From Methanofastidiosum sp. (GTDB taxonomy: Archaea; Methanobacteriota_B; Thermococci; Methanofastidiosales; Methanofastidiosaceae): a stretch of 61,172 bases of DNA. A program made the position numbers and the translations under genes. Location: NCBI GenBank assembly GCA_013178285.1, contig JABLXD010000006.1, forward strand, positions 1 to 61,172, given 5' to 3'. The notes under the pieces are model-generated. The model searched no databases, was not told the origin of the DNA, and saw nothing but the letters and a program-made list of their open reading frames with translations. Below, one piece after another: positions 33,692-41,334 of this stretch. Within the stretch, counting starts at the first letter, position 1. Every line of letters starts with the position of its first letter.

Positions 33692-34183
33692 TCAATAATT
33701 ATTAAGATTTAGCTCTATTTCAGGATCAATAGGGTCTTTAAATCCAAACTTGCGATACATATTAATTCCATCTTTTGTTGCATGTAGATTCAAAATATCT
33801 ATATTCATTTTTTTTGCTTCTTCAATTAGTTTTTTTAGTAACTCCGTACTTATCCCATTTTTTCTGAATTCAGGGATTGTATACATATTAAGGATGTACC
33901 CGTATCTTCCATGCAAACAATCGTATCTAGGCGCAATTCTCCATAGAACAAGGCCACTTGTGGATACTATCCTCCCCTGATACTCGGCAAGCCATGCAAT
34001 AAACTCATTTCTTTTGAGGTATTCAGAGAAAAAAAGTTCCAACTCATTTTTTAGAATATCAAGATTACCTGTATCTTCATTAGGGTTTAGTTCATCTAGA
34101 AGTAGCAATTTGAATTTGATAAGTTCAGGTATATCAGTAAGGGTTGCTTTTCTGTAAACTAAATTCTCCTTGTCTATGGCCAT
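33692..34183 (-). CDS. GNAT-family N-acetyltransferase
   Basis: A 163-residue GNAT with the N-terminal YRKATLTDIPELIKFK, the core YILNMYTIPEFRKNGISTELLKKLIEEAK (acetyl-CoA binding motif A, R-x-x-G-I/A) and LHATKDGINMYRKFGFK. It would acetylate an amine such as an amino acid, peptide or antibiotic; the substrate is not predictable. It is divergent from the membrane-anchored protein at 34220. Confidence 0.85.
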   Translation of the reverse strand: MAIDKENLVYRKATLTDIPELIKFKLLLLDELNPNEDTGNLDILKNELELFFSEYLKRNEFIAWLAEYQGRIVSTSGLVLWRIAPRYDCLHGRYGYILNMYTIPEFRKNGISTELLKKLIEEAKKMNIDILNLHATKDGINMYRKFGFKDPIDPEIELNLNNY

Positions 34184-34219
34184 GTACTACAATATATTTT
34201 TACTTATTTATCAATTTCT

Positions 34220-34849
34220 ATGAAATTAGTTTTTATATTTGTTTTAAGAAAATATGGGCGAAATAGTTATCTATTTATAATTATTACGATATACTTTGTT
34301 GTGATTACATTTACGCCCTCAAGATCATTTGTCGAGGATCCAGATTATACAAAGAAAAAAGAGAGATCGTTGGTTGATTTAGAGGATCTATTGAAGAAAG
34401 ATATATTGGATGCCCCCATTAAGGATATAATGGTAGATTTAAACAGACCTTATTACTGTTATACTTTGCAAAGTTGTTACGGCCATTTTGTTCATCTCTA
34501 CCAAAAAGATGAACATAACTTTGAATCGCTAAAAAAATATTCATCTGAAAAAATAGAGGTAACTTATCGGATAGCATACGTTGCACTTTGCATACAGAAC
34601 AATGGGTCTGGCAGATTGTTGCTAGACAATCTAAATACATTAGTTAAAATTGATCCAAGATACATTCAATTTGGAAGCTCCGATTGGTTTTGGGATCACT
34701 GTGTGAACAGTTATGTACTCCAAGTATCGCCAGAAAGAAGGAGATATGAAGATAAATTCAATATTGATATGGAAGAGGCCTTACATATTGAAAATGTTAG
34801 AAATAAATTCTACCAACAGTTAAGGGGAATGATAAAAAGGGTAAATTAA
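34220..34849 (+). CDS. Hypothetical protein with weak resemblance to TYW3
   Basis: A 209-residue frame starting with a hydrophobic stretch (YLFIIITIYFVVITF), followed by charged helices and a conserved-looking core PYYCYTLQSCYGHF...YRIAYVALCIQNNGSGRLLLDNL...FWDHCVNSYVLQV. The SC-x-G-H/R segment recalls the SSCSGR of TYW3 (wyosine synthesis), but later TYW3 motifs are not seen, so this is a weak hint. The N-terminal hydrophobic part may be untranslated if a downstream GTG or TTG is used. No ribosome binding site is apparent. Confidence 0.5.
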   Translation: MKLVFIFVLRKYGRNSYLFIIITIYFVVITFTPSRSFVEDPDYTKKKERSLVDLEDLLKKDILDAPIKDIMVDLNRPYYCYTLQSCYGHFVHLYQKDEHNFESLKKYSSEKIEVTYRIAYVALCIQNNGSGRLLLDNLNTLVKIDPRYIQFGSSDWFWDHCVNSYVLQVSPERRRYEDKFNIDMEEALHIENVRNKFYQQLRGMIKRVN

Positions 34850-34854
34850 AGAAA

Positions 34855-35265
34855 TTACTTATTGTACTCCATCATTCCGCCTTTTAGGACATATATGTTA
34901 TCAAAGCCTTCTCTTTTCAAAAGGTCTCCCGCTACGACGCTTATCTTTCCTGCAAAGCATGTCAATACGATTTTTTTATTGCCTTCTACTTTTGCTTTAT
35001 CATAGATTTCTAATCCATATGGCACATTAATACTATTCTTAATTGAACCTTCACTGAAACTTTTTTTATCCCTTAGGTCAAAAACTGTTAATTTTTCACC
35101 CTTTTCAAGAAGTTTTTTGAATTCATTTGCAGTGATCATCTGTGGACTAAACTGAGAAAGAAAATCATCAGCAGTTTTCATTATCTTCTTAACAGTTTCT
35201 ACATCATCTTTTTCTATTGCTTCCCTTACGCCTTCAGGCCATTTAACATCTTTCAACATATCCAT
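34855..35265 (-). CDS. Rhodanese-domain protein
   Basis: A 136-residue protein whose second half is a rhodanese fold: LTVFDLRDKKSFSEGSIKNSINVP, then the active-site loop LTCFAGKIS with the catalytic cysteine, and FDNIYVLKGGMMEY at the end. Such domains carry sulfane sulfur for thiol metabolism or sulfur transfer. The first about 50 residues are a helical extension without a recognised family. It is divergent from the ACR3-like transporter. Sulfur-carrier role is inferred from the intact cysteine. Confidence 0.85.
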   Translation of the reverse strand: MDMLKDVKWPEGVREAIEKDDVETVKKIMKTADDFLSQFSPQMITANEFKKLLEKGEKLTVFDLRDKKSFSEGSIKNSINVPYGLEIYDKAKVEGNKKIVLTCFAGKISVVAGDLLKREGFDNIYVLKGGMMEYNK

Positions 35266-35365
35266 AAACTCACCGAATATTTTTTAAAATAATACTGCAT
35301 TAACAGCATTATTAATCTCAGAATTTCTTAAATTATATTTTATTGTTATCCTTTTTAAATTATTG

Positions 35366-35399
35366 GTGTGAAATTTAAACCACACATAATCTTTTAAAG
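35366..35399 (+). promoter_or_regulatory. Inverted repeat upstream of TATA box of the ACR3-CBS gene
   Basis: GTGTG-(10 bases)-CACAC at 35366-35385 lies just before the TATA element CTTTTAAAG (35391-35399). Placement immediately upstream of TATA/BRE fits an activator or repressor site. Confidence 0.35.
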
Positions 35400-35429
35400 A
35401 ATACTTATTCAACAGCACTAGTGAGTTTT

Positions 35430-36770
35430 ATGTGGAAAAAACTAGCATATATCCAGAAGAATTTAGTATGGGCAATACCAATCTCAATGATTTTAGGCAT
35501 TTTGTTTGGGTATATAACAGACCCTTCATCATTAAAAATTACAATAATGCCGTTGACCTTTCTAATGGTATACCCTATGATGATAAATCTAAATATTAAA
35601 AAAATATTTTCTAAAGGGGATCTAAAAGCTCAAGTAGTCACACAAATAGTAAATTTTGGATTAATACCTTTCATAGCATTTGGAATAGGGATGTTATTCT
35701 TTAAAGAGCTCCCATACTACGCCCTTGGCCTTCTTTTGATGGGGCTTATCCCAACTAGCGGGATGACAATATCCTGGACTGGTTTCGCTAAAGGAAATAT
35801 ATCTGCTGCCATCAAGATGACAGTTATAGGTTTAATTTTAGGGGCTGTCCTTACACCTCTGTATGCTAAACTCCTTTTTGGTAGAGTCATAGATATACCA
35901 ATCTGGAGCATATTCCAACAGATATTCATAGTAGTATTTCTAACAATGGCCCTAGGTTATGCAACTCAAAGGGTCTTAGTTAGAATTTACGGGGAAGCCA
36001 AGTACAACAAAGATATCAAAATAAGGTTTCCAAGCTTATCATCAATTGGCGTGCTAGGGATAATATTTGTTGCAATGGCACTTAAAGCAAACACAATAGT
36101 GAAAAATCCTGTTATCATACTATATATCCTAGTCCCAGTTTTGGTTTTTTATGGAATTAATTATTTAATAACAACCTTGACAGGTAAATATTTACTAGAT
36201 AGAGATGACGGCATAGCTCACGTATACGGAACAGTTATGAGAAATCTTTCGATAGCATTGGCCATTGCAGTAACTGCTTTTGGGAAAGAAGGCTCTGACA
36301 TTGCTCTAATAATTGCCATATCATACGTAGTTCAAGTTCAATCTGCAGCCTGGTATGTTAAGCTATCCGAAAGGATATTCGGTGCGAAGACAGAAGATAA
36401 AGCATCAGATATCATGGAAGAAGGAATTTTTTCTCTTCACTCAGATGCACTTATACAGGAAGCTGCTAAATTGATGAGCGAAGAAGGTATACACTGCGTT
36501 GCCGTGCTCAATGAAAAAAATATTCCCTTGGGATTGATATCTTCAGAGATGATCGTTGACCTTATAGCTGAAGAGGTAGATATGCAAAAAACAAAGCTAG
36601 AAGAAGTCAAACTAAAACCGGTAATTATGGTTAAGGAAAAGATACCATTAGACAAGGTAATCAAGAAAATGAAGAAAGACAAGACTTACAAAGTAATTCT
36701 AACTGATGAGAAGGGAAATCTCAAAGGTGTTTTGACTGAAACAGACATAATCCGTAGATTCTCACAATAA
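35430..36770 (+). CDS. ACR3/bile-acid-symporter-like transporter fused to a CBS domain pair
   Basis: Residues about 1-320 are a ten-helix transporter of the BART superfamily closest in pattern to ACR3 arsenite exporters (GLIPTSGMTISWTGFAKGN). The conserved ACR3 cysteine that follows the proline in this segment is replaced by threonine, so arsenite is doubtful. Residues about 330-446 are two CBS motifs (DIMEEGIFSLHSDALIQEAAKLM and VKLKPVIMVKEKIPLDKVIKKM, ending TETDIIRRF), which usually sense adenosine nucleotides or ionic state. A T-rich terminator follows. The ATG at 35430 is preferred over a GTG at 35421. Confidence 0.8.
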   Translation: MWKKLAYIQKNLVWAIPISMILGILFGYITDPSSLKITIMPLTFLMVYPMMINLNIKKIFSKGDLKAQVVTQIVNFGLIPFIAFGIGMLFFKELPYYALGLLLMGLIPTSGMTISWTGFAKGNISAAIKMTVIGLILGAVLTPLYAKLLFGRVIDIPIWSIFQQIFIVVFLTMALGYATQRVLVRIYGEAKYNKDIKIRFPSLSSIGVLGIIFVAMALKANTIVKNPVIILYILVPVLVFYGINYLITTLTGKYLLDRDDGIAHVYGTVMRNLSIALAIAVTAFGKEGSDIALIIAISYVVQVQSAAWYVKLSERIFGAKTEDKASDIMEEGIFSLHSDALIQEAAKLMSEEGIHCVAVLNEKNIPLGLISSEMIVDLIAEEVDMQKTKLEEVKLKPVIMVKEKIPLDKVIKKMKKDKTYKVILTDEKGNLKGVLTETDIIRRFSQ

Positions 36771-36800
36771 TTAATTTTTTAATTTTAGTTTCCTTAGATA
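36771..36800 (+). terminator. T-rich terminator after the ACR3-CBS gene
   Basis: The stop codon is followed by TTAATTTTTTAATTTTAGTTT on the top strand, an oligo-T terminator of archaeal type. Confidence 0.45.
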
Positions 36801-36821
36801 AAGGCAAATATCGCCAGAGAA

Positions 36822-37604
36822 CTAGATTTTCATTTTATTAAAAGCGTAAGTGCCAAAAAGAATCATGATAACAGCAAATACACTTACAACTGCAAAATCG
36901 AAAGCTATATGAAACTGTGAAATCCCTAGCAATGCCCCCCTTACACCGTCCACGGCATAAGTAATAGGATTGACAAAAATAAATGGAGATAGCCAAGGAG
37001 GTAAATTATTTATGGGGAACAGTGCTCCAGATAAAAAGAACAGTGGAATAATGAGAAAGCTGCCAATTAATTGGAATCCTTCTGGGCTTTCCATTTGAGA
37101 CCCAATAATAAGGCCAATGCTTACAAGCCCAACAGTAGTTGTAAATAAAAATAATAAAGTAATGAGGACGGAGATAATATTCAAATTAAGCCCGGGCATT
37201 ATTCCAAGCGACACAAAGACAAAACCGATACAAATTAAAATTATTATCTGAACTAATGTGTCTGTGGATCCTCCAAGTACTTTGCCAGTGAAGAGAGAAG
37301 TTCTTCTCAACGGAGATACCAATACCTCTTTCATGAAGTCAATTTTTTTGTCCCATACTATATACACTCCGAAAAATACTGAAGAAAAAAGAGCAGATTG
37401 TATCAGGACACCCGGGTAAATAAATGTCTGATAATTGATTTCACGGAACATTCCAGTAAATGAAACTGCAGATCCAAGTCCACCTCCAATTATTAGAAGC
37501 CATAGAATTGGATTTACAATTGATGAAATGACTCTTGAACGTTCTCTTGAAAATACCTTGATTTCTCTATACCAAAGTGCATAAATTCCTTTAAATTCGC
37601 TCAT
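36822..37604 (-). CDS. ABC-2 type exporter permease (DrrB-like)
   Basis: A 260-residue membrane protein with six helices and the ABC-2 pattern ALWYREIKVFSRERSRVISSIVNPILWLLIIGGGLG at the start, LVSPLRRTSLFTGKVLGGSTD and IPLFFLSGALFPINNLPPWL...NPITYAVDGVRG. It overlaps the ATPase gene by 4 bases and together they form a daunorubicin-type (DrrAB) exporter. Natural substrate unknown. Confidence 0.9.
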   Translation of the reverse strand: MSEFKGIYALWYREIKVFSRERSRVISSIVNPILWLLIIGGGLGSAVSFTGMFREINYQTFIYPGVLIQSALFSSVFFGVYIVWDKKIDFMKEVLVSPLRRTSLFTGKVLGGSTDTLVQIIILICIGFVFVSLGIMPGLNLNIISVLITLLFLFTTTVGLVSIGLIIGSQMESPEGFQLIGSFLIIPLFFLSGALFPINNLPPWLSPFIFVNPITYAVDGVRGALLGISQFHIAFDFAVVSVFAVIMILFGTYAFNKMKI

Positions 37605-38563
37605 TTTTTCGCCCTCGCATGCATTGCTTTAACAGCCCAACTACCTTCTGGCGAATCTTCTCTTATTTCCCTTCCAGTATAATGGATAAATACATCGTCA
37701 AGCGTAGCTGAACGAATTTCGGCAGAGTCGATCTTTCCTACAATGCTCAAAATTTCTTGAATATGTATATTTGCATCTTCAACTGTTAGACTTACTTCTT
37801 CGTTAGAAGCAGTAATATTTTTTATATAACTTAAATCTTTTAGGGACTCTAAGTTTAGATTTTTTGCCTTCAATCGGATTATATCTCCACCTAATCCTTT
37901 CTTTAAATCTTCTGGAGTTCCTAAAACAATAATTTTACCGAAATCAATGATGGCCATACGATCGCATAATTTGTCAGCTTCTTCCATGTAATGTGTTGTA
38001 ATGATTATAGTTATTTTTTCTTCATTTGCCAATTTTTCTATGTATGACCAGATATATTCGCGCGATTGTGGATCAAGTCCTAGAGTTGGTTCGTCTAAAA
38101 ACAAGACCTTTGGATGATGCATTAGTCCTCGTGCTAGTTCCAAGCGTCTTCTCATGCCACCTGAGTATTTTTTTACCAAATCATCCTTTCTATTAGTAAG
38201 ATCAACTAGTTCAAGAACTTCTTTTATCCGTTGTTCTCTCAAATTATCCGGCATGTCATAAAGCCAACCATGGAGCTTCAAGTTCTCATATCCAGTTAAT
38301 ATTTCATCAGAACTTGGATCTTGAAATACAATTCCAATAGATTTTCTAACTTTATCGGATTGTTTGATTATATCATAATTATTAATAATTGCAGTTCCAG
38401 AAGTTGGTGGCTTGAGAGTTGTTAGCATAAAGAGCGTAGTTGATTTCCCGGCCCCATTTGGGCCAAGTAGTCCAAATATCTCGCCTTCTTTTATTTGAAG
38501 ATTAAGATTATCAACTGCAGTCAAATTTCCAAATTTCTTTGTAAGATTTTTGATATCTATCAT
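37601..38563 (-). CDS. ABC transporter ATP-binding protein (DrrA/NodI-like)
   Basis: A 320-residue ATPase with Walker A GPNGAGKST, signature YSGGMRRRLELAR, Walker B VLFLDEPTLGLDP and switch His in TTHYMEEADKL. After the nucleotide domain comes the DrrA-type C-terminal extension (about residues 220-310), ending AEIRSATLDDVFIHYTGREIRED. It drives the permease encoded next to it. tRNA-Ser lies about 100 bases upstream on the same strand. Confidence 0.93.
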   Translation of the reverse strand: MIDIKNLTKKFGNLTAVDNLNLQIKEGEIFGLLGPNGAGKSTTLFMLTTLKPPTSGTAIINNYDIIKQSDKVRKSIGIVFQDPSSDEILTGYENLKLHGWLYDMPDNLREQRIKEVLELVDLTNRKDDLVKKYSGGMRRRLELARGLMHHPKVLFLDEPTLGLDPQSREYIWSYIEKLANEEKITIIITTHYMEEADKLCDRMAIIDFGKIIVLGTPEDLKKGLGGDIIRLKAKNLNLESLKDLSYIKNITASNEEVSLTVEDANIHIQEILSIVGKIDSAEIRSATLDDVFIHYTGREIREDSPEGSWAVKAMHARAKK

Positions 38564-38660
38564 TTATGCCACGCTTCTAATTTAATAATTATTATGAAAT
38601 ATAAATACTCTAAATTATAAGAAAAATTGTATAGTAAGAATTATAAACTTAACTAAAAAG

Positions 38661-38747
38661 CGCCGAGGGGGAGATTTGAACTCCCGCATCCCGAAGGGAA
38701 ACCGGATCTCAAGTCCGGCGCACTAATCCTAGCTATGCGACCTCGGC
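38661..38747 (-). tRNA. tRNA-Ser (anticodon UGA)
   Basis: The bottom strand folds into a class II tRNA of 87 bases. Acceptor GCCGAGG pairs with CCTCGGC, the anticodon stem CCGGA/TCCGG holds loop CTTGAGA (UGA at positions 34-36), and the long variable arm has CCCTTCGGG. The discriminator is G. CCA is not encoded. UGA reads UCA and, by wobble, other UCN codons. A TATA box TTTATAAA (38772-38779) lies about 28 bases upstream, so the promoter is normal and transcription starts close to the tRNA 5' end. Confidence 0.95.
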
Positions 38748-38771
38748 TTAAAGTTTCATCAAGTAAGTTAG

Positions 38772-38779
38772 TTTATAAA
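38772..38779 (-). promoter_or_regulatory. TATA box of tRNA-Ser
   Basis: TTTATAAA centred about 28 bases before the tRNA 5' end, the standard archaeal distance for a transcript starting at or just before the tRNA. Confidence 0.6.
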
Positions 38780-38791
38780 ATTTGTGGGCAG

Positions 38792-39262
38792 TCAGAGTTC
38801 GATCTGAAATAAAATCTCAAATTCATGCTTATCGCCCAATTTATCGTGATATTTTACCTCTCCAATTTTTACAAATGGATAGGAATTCTCTTCAGAATAT
38901 TTGAGGAAAGCGTTATAGCTCACTTGATTTTCAGGCGAAATTGAAACTTGAATTTTATTACAGTCTAAAGAAATAGCCGCTTTACTAAAATGGTCAATTA
39001 AAACATATGCATAATTTTTTCCACGTTGATCTTTAGCTATCCCAACCTGCCAGAGATATGCAACTCCAGTTTCTATAGAGCTTTTAATGCCAGAAATAAA
39101 TCCAATTACTTTTTCATCTTCTTCCATCAGAAAGCATAGATCGGAAAAATAATTGAATAGCGTCCAGTATGTAAAAGATGTGTGCAATTCAAGAGGTTTG
39201 CAATCGCTGACAAATCTTCTAACTCTGTCAACATCTTCCACCGTGCAGTTTCTTATTATCAT
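38792..39262 (-). CDS. EctA-like GNAT acetyltransferase
   Basis: A 156-residue GNAT. The pattern CKPLELHTSFTYWTLFNYFSDLCFL, VIGFISGIKSS, AYLWQVGIAKDQRGKNYAYVLIDHF and ISPENQVSYNAF follows diaminobutyrate acetyltransferase EctA rather than RimI-like GNATs. EctA catalyses the second step of ectoine synthesis, but no ectB or ectC is in the window, so an alternative substrate (another diamine, or a related N-acetyl osmolyte) is likely. It stands alone between the tRNA-Ser and a membrane protein. Confidence 0.75.
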   Translation of the reverse strand: MIIRNCTVEDVDRVRRFVSDCKPLELHTSFTYWTLFNYFSDLCFLMEEDEKVIGFISGIKSSIETGVAYLWQVGIAKDQRGKNYAYVLIDHFSKAAISLDCNKIQVSISPENQVSYNAFLKYSEENSYPFVKIGEVKYHDKLGDKHEFEILFQIEL

Positions 39263-39285
39263 TTAATCCACCTAAAAAATAAAAA

Positions 39286-39675
39286 TTAAAAAATTCCTAA
39301 ATTTGATAGACCAGTCCCTAACAAGGCTAGCAAAACAACTGAAAGTACTATAAAGGCTATGAAGGCTAGTATCAACGCCAAAAATGCTTTTCCCCAAGAA
39401 GTTCCATACAATGCCTTTACCGCCCATAATGTCACTATGAAACTCAAAATTACTCCAAGAATTCCAAAGGGGCCCAGAACTGAACCCAAAATGGAGCTTA
39501 GTACAATGAGAACAATTACCCCAATTATTGCCTTACCAAATGAAGCTTTATCGATTCCTGCAAACTTAGTCCCTATCCATAGAAAAATAGCATCTATTAA
39601 TACTAGTGCAACAAAACCAATTATTCCAGTAAGTCCCAAAGCACCGATAGCTATTAAGTCAATCATTTCTATCAC
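39286..39675 (-). CDS. Small multi-helix membrane protein
   Basis: A 129-residue very hydrophobic protein with four predicted helices (LIAIGALGLTGIIGFVALVL, AIIGVIVLIVLSSILGSVLG, ILGVILSFIVTLWAVKAL and LALILAFIAFIVLSVVLLALL). Gly/Ala/Ile/Leu make up most of it. A start at the second methionine (MIDLIA) is equally possible. No family is recognised, and the function is unknown. Confidence 0.65.
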   Translation of the reverse strand: MIEMIDLIAIGALGLTGIIGFVALVLIDAIFLWIGTKFAGIDKASFGKAIIGVIVLIVLSSILGSVLGPFGILGVILSFIVTLWAVKALYGTSWGKAFLALILAFIAFIVLSVVLLALLGTGLSNLGIF

Positions 39676-39748
39676 CCATATATATAAATGATATTCAATA
39701 TTTAAATTTTATGATATTTAATTGCGGAAATCTTGAGGATATCATATA

Positions 39749-39760
39749 ACCTTATATATT
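39749..39760 (+). promoter_or_regulatory. TATA box of the beta-propeller gene
   Basis: CTTATATATTC lies about 25 bases before a predicted start near 39779, which would give a leader of about 18 bases containing the AAAGGTGAT ribosome binding site of ATG 39797. Confidence 0.5.
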
Positions 39761-39796
39761 CTTAATACAAAAATATATGTGCGCAAAGGTGATTTC

Positions 39797-40912
39797 ATGA
39801 AAAATAAATATGCAATCTTAGTGCTTTCAATATTTGTTTTTTCACTGCCTATAGCAACTCTTGCATACAGCTTGATGTGGGAAAGAAGTTATGATGGAGG
39901 AAAAAATGATTTTGCCAACAGTGTTGTATGTGATTTTCAAGATAATCCGATTGTAACTGGGGCCACATACATTAAAAGTTGGGATTATGTTACTATCAAA
40001 TATGATAGAAATGGTAATGTAGTATGGCAAAATATTGAATCAGAAGATGGAACACAGCAAGCTAATGACGTTACAGTAGACAAACAAAATAATGTCATAG
40101 TTACAGGCATTTCAAATGGAAGGTATTACACAGTTAAATACAATTCTGAAGGAAAAAAACTCTGGGCTGAAAAGTTCAATATGGGGGGCAATGATAGCGG
40201 TGAAGGTGTTGCAACTGATTCCAAAGGCAATGTAATCGTCACTGGACACTCCTACATAGACAATCAGTTCGATGTTTACACAGTGAAGTATGATAAAAAT
40301 GGCATAATGGTTTGGAAAATTTTATACCAAGATGATCATGACGATTATGCCTATGACATAGCCATTGATTCATTTGATAATATTGTTATCGGGGGAATGA
40401 CAATGGGCAGAAGCAGGGCAGATACTACAAACTCGTTTATGATATTAAAATACGATAAGGACGGAAATCTTCTCTGGAGACAACAATTTGACGATAGTCA
40501 AGCACATGGAATGGGGATTGCTATTGACTTTGAGAATAATGTAATAATTACTGGCTACTTCCACAATGGAAATAATTTTGACTTTAAAACTCTAAAATAT
40601 GATAAAGACGGAAAATTATTGTGGCGAAAAACGTATGACGCTGGAAAAGATGACAAAGCCTATGCAGTTGCAGTTGACAAGAAGGATAACATTGCAGTTA
40701 CAGGTTCATCGTATAAAGGTAACGCGCTTTACTTTGATTACTTGACTGTTGTCTACGATAAGAATGGGAAACAAATCTGGGAGCAGAGGCAAGCAATAGG
40801 AGAAGATGATCAAGCAAATGGAATTGCATTTGATTCCAGAGGCAATATAGTTGTTACAGGTAGCACAAGATTAAAATCTTGGGAATTCTACACGGCGAAG
40901 TATAAGACTTAA
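39797..40912 (+). CDS. Secreted seven-bladed beta-propeller (SBBP repeat) protein
   Basis: A signal peptide (MKNKYAILVLSIFVFSLPIATLA) is followed by seven repeats of the type A-x-x-V/I-A/T-x-D-x2-x-N-I/V-V-V-T-G-x4...TVKYDKNGxxxW, the SBBP (beta-propeller) repeat. The repeat cores begin ANSVV, ANDVT, GEGVA, AYDIA, GMGIA, AYAVA and ANGIA, which gives seven blades for a closed disc. No enzymatic motif is visible. Such propellers are surface or extracellular binding proteins. The start at 39797 has GGTGAT upstream. Confidence 0.85.
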   Translation: MKNKYAILVLSIFVFSLPIATLAYSLMWERSYDGGKNDFANSVVCDFQDNPIVTGATYIKSWDYVTIKYDRNGNVVWQNIESEDGTQQANDVTVDKQNNVIVTGISNGRYYTVKYNSEGKKLWAEKFNMGGNDSGEGVATDSKGNVIVTGHSYIDNQFDVYTVKYDKNGIMVWKILYQDDHDDYAYDIAIDSFDNIVIGGMTMGRSRADTTNSFMILKYDKDGNLLWRQQFDDSQAHGMGIAIDFENNVIITGYFHNGNNFDFKTLKYDKDGKLLWRKTYDAGKDDKAYAVAVDKKDNIAVTGSSYKGNALYFDYLTVVYDKNGKQIWEQRQAIGEDDQANGIAFDSRGNIVVTGSTRLKSWEFYTAKYKT

Positions 40913-40936
40913 TTTTATATTTTTATTTTTTTATAT
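40913..40936 (+). terminator. T-rich terminator after the beta-propeller gene
   Basis: The stop is followed on the top strand by TTTTATATTTTTATTTTTTT, an oligo-T terminator. Confidence 0.5.
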
Positions 40937-40958
40937 AAATTCTATCAAAGAAGAGATA

Positions 40959-40979
40959 ATTGTATTTTTTAAATACAAT
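40959..40979 (-). terminator. Hairpin at the end of the rps10 operon
   Basis: ATTGTATTT-TTT-AAATACAAT is a perfect 9-base stem with a 3-base loop, 7 bases beyond the rps10 stop on the bottom strand. It may end or stabilise the long RNA polymerase/translation transcript. It has no long T-run after it on that strand, so a stability element is as likely as a terminator. Confidence 0.4.
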
Positions 40980-40985
40980 AAAAGA

Positions 40986-41294
40986 TTAAGATAATAGTTC
41001 AATTTCTATGTTAACTCTTTCTGGAACCTTGACTCTCATTATCTGTCTCATTGTTCTTTCGTCAGCATCGATTTCAATGAGCCTCTTGTGGATTCTCATT
41101 TCCCATCTTTCCCATGTAGCTTTACCGTCACCAGAAGTTGATTTTCTTACTGGTACTTTTAATTTCTTTGTTGGTAAAGGTATTGGTCCGGCAATGTCTA
41201 CACCTGTACGCTCCGCTATCTTCTTAACTTGAGTGCATACTTCGTCAAGTTTCTGAGTTTCCATTGCAGTCAATCTTATTCTAGCTTTTTGCAA
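40986..41294 (-). CDS. rps10: Small ribosomal subunit protein S10 (uS10)
   Basis: A 102-residue S10 with the typical [18 protein letters not shown] start and the long-loop region [40 protein letters not shown]. It binds 16S rRNA in the 30S head. The start is TTG with AGGCGAT upstream, and it lies 40 bases after tef1. Tef1-rps10 is a conserved pair in euryarchaea, here at the end of the operon. Confidence 0.97.
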   Translation of the reverse strand: MQKARIRLTAMETQKLDEVCTQVKKIAERTGVDIAGPIPLPTKKLKVPVRKSTSGDGKATWERWEMRIHKRLIEIDADERTMRQIMRVKVPERVNIEIELLS

Positions 41295-41334
41295 CTATAT
41301 CGCCTCGTTAAATAAAAAATAAATAAATTAAGTT

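Noticed and set aside
34220-34280. N-terminal membrane helix of the 34220 protein as a signal anchor
   Set aside because: The stretch may be untranslated leader if a downstream GTG or TTG is used, so I do not claim a membrane location.
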